NCBI GenBank assembly: GCA_900073065.1
Contig: FJOG01000037.1
Location: 42,214 to 106,213, forward strand
Direction: 5' to 3'
Origin: Phialocephala subalpina
Taxonomy: Eukaryota; Ascomycota; Leotiomycetes; Helotiales; Mollisiaceae
Length of the DNA stretch: 64,000 nucleotides
This document shows positions 58,141 to 64,000 of this stretch, one piece after another. Positions within the stretch are counted from its first letter, which is position 1. Each line of letters starts with the position of its first letter. The notes below the pieces were generated by a model. The model made no database searches. It was not told the origin of the DNA and saw only the letters and a program-made list of their open reading frames with translations. A program made the position numbers and the translations under genes.

Positions 58141-61100
58141 TTACAGTAGCTCGTTTGGTGTTACCATAAAGATATCCCGGGCCACGAAACTCAACTCCCA
58201 ATTCATATACATAGCCCAAGGATCTACATATGCCTTGATACCGGGTGCAGTTTCCTTCTCGAGGTTATAGACGCGTAATACAACATAGACATTGGTGGGG
58301 ATTCTGTCGCTGCCCCAGGAAACGGTGTATTTACGTGCCTGGAACGTATTAGCGTTTTCACAGTTCCGCTACCAAGGACGTCCGAGATTGATACCTTTTC
58401 AACTTGATTATTGCTCATATAGAATGGTTCATTGCAAGGCTCAGGCGTCGATTTCACTTCAAGATGGTATATTGGCGGGCTTTCTGACCAAGTTTCGACA
58501 TCATGAATAAATCCATGTGTTGTTAATAGCTCTGTCAGTTTCCCACCAGTGTCTTGATATGTGAAGTCGGCGAAATCTCCTTCTTTTCCCACGAAAGGAT
58601 TGTCGGGGTATATTTTGTTGCGATTTCGACTTGTCCAATGACGAGTGGCATCCCATTCGGGCCTTAAATTTTGGGAGAGCCACTCGTTGATCTGCCAGTC
58701 GTAAGTTAGGCGGTTGGAGACTTCAACGGGACTGGATAATACTACTTACAAAGACTTCCCCTAGCAAACCAATGTACTGGATATGGAGTCCTTGCATTGT
58801 GTCCCGCGGATCTGGTTCCGTTCTCGGGTTGCGAGGACTCTGGCTGAACCTCGAGCCGTGTCGATATCGGGCTATTGGGGTGTCATAATTTTGAGAAGGA
58901 GTCGCTGTTCCGAGGATATCTGATAATGCAGAATTCATGTCTCCAAACTCAAAAGCGTCACGGGAGTTTTGAGGTCCATGTCTACTTGCGGAAGGCGTCG
59001 AAGATCCTGCAAAATAAGTCTCGGGAGGAAGCAGCCCGCTTCCCGTCTTAGATGTTGTAGAAGATGATATTTCATTCAAGTTGCTGAGAATACGAGGCAT
59101 TATAGGGGCAGGAATGTTCACCCTCTGTGACGGGATTGAAGGTAAGGTCGGGGTCATGTTCGGTTTGGCAGCGGCTGCTTTGACGGACGAGATCCTTTCA
59201 TCAAACGCCGGAATCCTATCTCTCAAAAAGGAAGATTGACCTGAGAGTGGAGGATCCGGCGGTGTATTTGGAATACCCGAGCGTGGACTTGGTGTCCTTG
59301 GCGACGCAATTGCGTTGGAATTGGTCTCGCGGATCGGGCTATTCCCTACATCGTTCTCCTCGCTCAGTTCGCTGACGGAATCGAAAGTTTCGGCAGAGTC
59401 GCTATGGAGATCATTTGGCAGATCTAATCCATAGCTTTCAAGTAACTTTTCGATATCCTTTAGCGGATATGTTAGAATAGGATGAACCAACCTTCCAAGA
59501 TCTTTGTCAGTGATGCCACAGAATTCGACGAATTCTTTGGATAGCTCGAAGTTGAGAATGGCGTCATCCGTATTGAGGACGTATGTGATGTCGAGTTTGT
59601 TTTGGTCGTCGTCACTAAAAAGAAGGCTGCTTGCATCGTCTGCGCCAATTATGCCGTCGACCTCGTGTGATAATTTAATAGCAGACACGCCCCAAACCTT
59701 CAACGTTTCCAAGCGGGCAGCAAGTCTTTTCATTTCTAATACACTCTTGTCTTTGATGAGCCTATTGAAATGGTCCGTAAGAATTCTATCCATTTGTGCA
59801 TGTAAGATTACTTACCTCTGGAAATACGACGCTCTTCTCCTGAGCTCCAAGCTTCGTTCTCCATCATAAATTTTGTCCCCAATTGCTTTCAAAGTTTTCG
59901 TATCTGCGTTAGAAAGTAAATAGTCCGACAAATTCATAGCCCGTATGAGAGGATCCAATTTCCGGACTGTTGTGACGTCGAAGGTAATGAGTGGAAGCTT
60001 TCCATCAAAGCAGTCCCACAACTTCTGCCTGTCTGCAAAATACCAAAGGTCCGAGTCATAGTTCATGCGGCAGAGAGTTCCGTTAGGCTTCCTTACCGGG
60101 ATTATGTCCTTCCCTTTCAGCTTTGACAAGCAATTTTTGGGAGACCGCTTTCTTAAATATCTATTCAAGTGCAATAGCAACTCTTCAAGCCTGCTGAAGG
60201 CTGTACTACTCGTCACACATTCCAGCTCATGGATCACATGATCAAGAGTTACGTTTCCCAGTTTCAGATGGTCTCGAAATAACTTTTTACACTGAGGAAA
60301 TTCAGTGCTGAGAAAGTATACCGAAGCCAGGTTAGGCCCACTCCATACGCAGTCGCGCAAAAAGACCCATCGTTTGAGTCCCCCAATGAAGACGAGTGGG
60401 TGTCGAGTGAACTCAGTCCTGGAGTTTATTAGCCACCTCAAAATTCAGGGGGGAATTTCAGCCATTCTTCACGTACTGTGCCGCTCTTGGGGACTTTCCT
60501 ATGGATGATTCAAGCCCGGCGTATGCTGCCTGAACGGATAATTTGGAAGTGGTGATAGAGTCCGGTCGAGAAGTGAGAGCTTTAAGCTGACGAAGGTAGA
60601 ACGTATCGGATAGTTTGGCAAGGACACCAAAGAGCGAGAATTTAAGCCAGCGAGTGTCATTCGGTTCAGGAATTGCTATGAATGGCAGATCTGGGCCCTC
60701 AATTTTCAGTTTCTTACGTGGTAGGGCGGTCTCGTCCAAACGGCGAGCGAGCCCGTCGGTGCAATCCACGAGCATCTTTGAAACTGCTTTGATCAGTTTG
60801 GGCTCGAGCTGGCCATAATACGTATTCCAATGATCCCGTAAGAGAAGCAACAAATCCATAGTTGCATTGCTCTTCAGAAACTTGAATTCTGGGGTTAAGT
60901 TCTCAGAGTCATCGATGAGGCGGGGTCGAGTTGAAATTTTCAAGCAGGAGCAGGCCCAATCTAGGAACTCAGATTCTTTCCCCAGATTGCGGACTACGTT
61001 GAGATAGCCCGGATGCAGAAGTGGAATGTTACTTGCTGAATCCCTAGCATACTTGGTGAGGATTGATGACTTCCCTGGATATTCAATATAGAACTTTTTA

Positions 61101-63114
61101 GCGAGTCTGAAATCGTAGTTGAGTGGTGTAGCGGGAAGCAGTTGGAATTTCTCGAGAGATCCCTTGTAAACAGTCCGAGGTGTCTGAAACAGGTAGATCA
61201 AATCTTGGATAGAGTGTGTCAAAGATAACCCGGAAAATGGGTTGTACCGTTGCATGATCAACCGGCAGACAGTAGCTTGGTCACACTCCTCTATGCCAAG
61301 CCACGAGAAGAAAGCTTTTCGATTGGCATCCTGACATGCCTCGGCATCAACCAAATTGATATCTAATCCACCCGGGACTCCTGCACAGGAGGTATCTTCA
61401 AGAAATACATGGCTCTGGGAGGTTGTGACCCATTGGCCATTACGCAGAGGGATGAGGGGGATATCTTTTAGCTGTGACACCCTCCCTTTGCGACAAAAAA
61501 GATCTGCCACCTTTGAATGCCATTGGTTGGACTTTTCTTTCAGAAATGAAATGCCGCGTCGAGCAATGAGAGCACGCAGTTCTTTATAGAAATCCAGGAA
61601 TGACATGACCTTCACGCCCATTTGTTTGAGCTCTGGTAGGATCTGATTGATCTCCGGATCGTAGGCAAAAGAGAGATGATACGGCTCAATCTTCTCATCT
61701 TCGACCAAAGGCTCGCCCTCGAATCGGAATTCCAATGGAATATACAATAGAGAATCAGGGCGCGAAAGCTCCGTATTGTGTCGGCATTCAAGGACCTCTT
61801 CTATTGCGAGCTGGGTGAATATCCATTTCTTTAATTTCGACCAGAATTCGTTCGTTCCCCCTCTATCCTTCAGAAAAAGAGGCCAAGTATAGCGAAGGCT
61901 TGGAGTGTTTCCGTGGATCTCATTGAATCGGGGAACAGCTCGCCGTACAAATGTTCTAAACACACCTGCCAGGACGCTGTCGTTCCACTTCGATGAATCA
62001 ACGCTCTCCCTGTTGGCGACCAAGAGAAAGTCTCCCTGTATGAGATACTTTCCAGATTGTAAGTGTCAACTCACAAAAAACATTAGATTTTAGATTGACT
62101 TACATTGAAGCCGTGGTCATCTATCGGAAGGTATGCGTAGGTATGTTGGGCGTGTAGTACTGGTCGCATTTTGTCATCTATTGGGAACGCCAGCACGGTC
62201 TCCGTCTCCGTGATGTTCTCCCTTCGGTCGTCTTTCTCGAGAGTTGCCTCGAGACGACGGACAATGATATACCTGTGTTCTGTATTTTTGTTGCCCGTCG
62301 AACATCTGCTCGTCAAAATCGCTGTCTCTTTCCCATCAAAATCTCCGTCCTGGTTGAGTCTCCGAATATCGAACCGGCGCTCTCCCATAAGAGGCGTATA
62401 GATAACCAACTTGCATATTTTACGCAGGAAGATGAGAATCTGTGGCTCTAACTTCTCGAGCTCGGTGTGGATATCTTTGAACTCTGCATTGCCTTTGATC
62501 TCAAGAAACGTCTGTGTTTGGCCAACTTTCAAATGCTCCGGCGGAAAGGCTTCGATAATAGGTACAATCATGCCGAGTATACCGCGTCGATCGAATTTGA
62601 ACGCATATCCCTTTGAAGAGATATGGACAGTATCCGCAACCTTAAAGATAGATTTGAAGCCGATACCCTTCTCTCCAATATAGCCTTTAGTTCTTTTCTT
62701 CTCTTTCTTCGTGCTAGCTCCGATGCGACAGAGGGCTTCTACATCGGCTTTATCGAAGCCAACCTCGTTACAGTCGACGCGCAGATAATTAATCGAAAAT
62801 TTCGTAGCTTTATCTAAAGTCACGAAAATCGTTGGAATATCGCTCTCGAAAGTATTGTCATCGGCATTCTGAATTAATTCCAGCAAGAAATGAGTCGGCT
62901 TTTTGTACAGCTGGTCAGAAAGTCTATGTTGTATATTAGATTCTAATAGTGAGAGATGACTCGAACGACCTCACATGTTCAATGCACGATTCAAGTCTTC
63001 CACATTGTCGGATTGCTGCCCATTTGAAACATCAACACCCTTCCGCCTACGGATGTCTCTGAGGTGATCATCAGCTTCCTGTTTCAGAACATTTGTGGAA
63101 ATGAGTGTTGCCAT
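58141..63114 (-). CDS. GHKL (HSP90-like) ATPase with NO VEIN C-terminal domain
   Basis: Seven exons, right to left: 63114-62975, 62923-62104, 62035-60477, 60418-59816, 59761-58750, 58691-58395 and 58338-58141 (1542 residues). Introns of 51, 68, 58, 54, 58 and 56 bp all fit phase. Residues about 47-320 are a GHKL ATPase: N-box ELIQNADDN (62-70), CNEVGF (98-103) replacing the usual DxGxG, IGASTK, and GYIGEKGIGFKSIF (127-140), the sacsin/NO VEIN style. About 320-1150 are helical without a familiar motif. About 1200-1360 are Ser/Pro-rich and disordered. The C-terminus resembles NOV_C (PF13020, formerly DUF3883): HLEVKSTPEPCNEPFYMSNN (Glu1456, Lys1458), then VYVVLRVYNL and AYVDPWAMYMNWEL. It is intact. 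Cellular role unknown; relatives include plant NO VEIN and bacterial proteins with DUF3883. Confidence 0.82.
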
Positions 63115-64000
63115 TTCTAGTGATAGGGTGGGAATTGGAATAGCAAAAGCAAAGAATAACAATAGAGCATGAAGAAAAGCAAACCTAAGAGTGAATTATA
63201 GAAACAGAATGGAAGAAAAGGTCATAGCGAGCGTGTTAGATGCGGTTGAATTGAATTTGCATAATGGACACGGGTAGTAATTCCGCTCGATTCAGTGCAT
63301 AATCGAAGTTGCGGCACCGATTGCGCTCCGTGCGGTGGTTGGCACGAATGATTCCGACAGTTTGGAACGAAGCGGAGTTGTTGCCCGATAAGTCATCGAG
63401 TGCAGCATAATAGCCGGTACCCCTCTTTCGCTCGCTGTGTAATCGCTTCTTGTACGACCACGCAGCCTTGCCGCCTTCCTAAATCATCTTCCCGAAACTC
63501 AGTTGCTTCTGTCTGCCCCTTGAAGGTGCCGCTCGTTAACCCACATGGCTCGAGGGTGGCTCTTGGAGATTTTGGACGAGACAATGGGAGGAATTAATCA
63601 CAAGGTTCTACTTTCCCTCCAGGTAATTACATGGTTAATAGCTTCTTAGGAAATTTTCCTTTTCTAATCGAATGGCCTAACGAACTAATGAATATCCCAA
63701 TTTAATAACTACGAATTATTATATTTTATATAATATAATAAATATTAAAATCCTAATAATTAAAATAATAATTAATTATTTTATTTAAATAAAAAATAAA
63801 TTAATATATTAAGATTTATTAAATTTTGATTTTAAATTTTCTAATAAAAATATTTTTTTATATAAATAAATAAATAAACAAATATTTAATTTAATTTATT
63901 ATTATTTTATAAATTAATTTTATTATAAAATAAATATATAAATAATATTTAATTAATTATATTTTATATTTCAAATTCGAATAATTTAATTAATTTTTTA
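63115..64000. other. Upstream region of the GHKL gene, then an AT-rich island
   Basis: Bases 63115-63650 have normal composition and presumably contain the promoter; no box was recognised. From about 63660 to the window edge the sequence is AT-rich and RIP-like. No gene is present. Confidence 0.55.

Noticed and set aside
60441..60490. Frameshift in the GHKL/NOV_C gene near the C6 run
   Set aside because: The apparent alternative frame (REEWLKF) lies inside a normal 58-bp intron (GTACGT donor, GCTAAT branch, CCAG acceptor) that joins exons in phase.
1..64000. CRISPR arrays, rRNA or tRNA genes
   Set aside because: No spacer-separated direct repeats and no cloverleaf or rRNA sequence was recognised; the tandem repeats found are a minisatellite and a 250-bp duplication.

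Overview
The window is nuclear DNA of a filamentous ascomycete (Pezizomycotina; Leotiomycetes would fit, but the sequence alone does not settle it). The reasons are short phase-consistent introns of 41-99 bp with GT-AG borders and CTAAC/CTGAC-type branch sites, and families typical of such fungi: HET-domain proteins, an NWD-NACHT-ankyrin NLR, a KCH potassium transporter, a GH78 rhamnosidase and a Cmc1-like twin CX9C protein. Extremely AT-rich islands poor in CpA/TpG indicate repeat-induced point mutation (RIP). The islands lie at about 3.1-3.6, 9.3-13.0, 17.5-19.6, 32.0-32.5, 54.7-55.6 and 63.7-64.0 kb. A run of N (12113-12678) is an assembly gap.

Layout. 1-9.3 kb: the 3' end of an MFS transporter, a HAD-like phosphatase pseudogene with RIP-type lesions, a possible small basic protein, a KCH-type K+ transporter, and a long unknown reading frame broken by RIP-type stops. 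9.3-19.6 kb: two AT islands enclosing one intact NLR gene; the first island holds a TA-flanked foldback element. 20-31.6 kb: a secreted Ser/Thr-rich protein, a coiled-coil PPxY protein, a perfect 250-bp tandem duplication, a TIR element with an 8-bp flanking repeat, a GH78 enzyme, an SDR, an acidic-tailed protein with one frameshift, and a 2-oxoglutarate oxygenase. 31.6-43.7 kb: dispersed repeats, a coiled-coil protein, a minisatellite, a HET protein, a possible solo LTR, an ankyrin pseudogene and a C2H2 zinc-finger protein. 44.5-50 kb: a sugar transporter divergent from an NAD(P)-dependent reductase, then a twin CX9C protein. 50-64 kb: a truncated HET gene, a large HET protein, an AT island, an S28 peptidase pseudogene, and a seven-exon gene for a 1542-residue GHKL ATPase with a NO VEIN C-terminal domain.

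How the genes fit together. There is no operon-like unit. The striking pattern is a concentration of allorecognition or innate-immunity-like genes (NLR, two intact HET genes, one truncated HET gene, one ankyrin pseudogene and the GHKL/NOV_C protein) interleaved with RIP-eroded repeats and dead genes, as in the fast-evolving compartment of a two-speed fungal genome. GH78, S28 and the sugar transporter fit extracellular nutrition. All exon models were built by eye from splice signals and reading phase; none was checked by database search.
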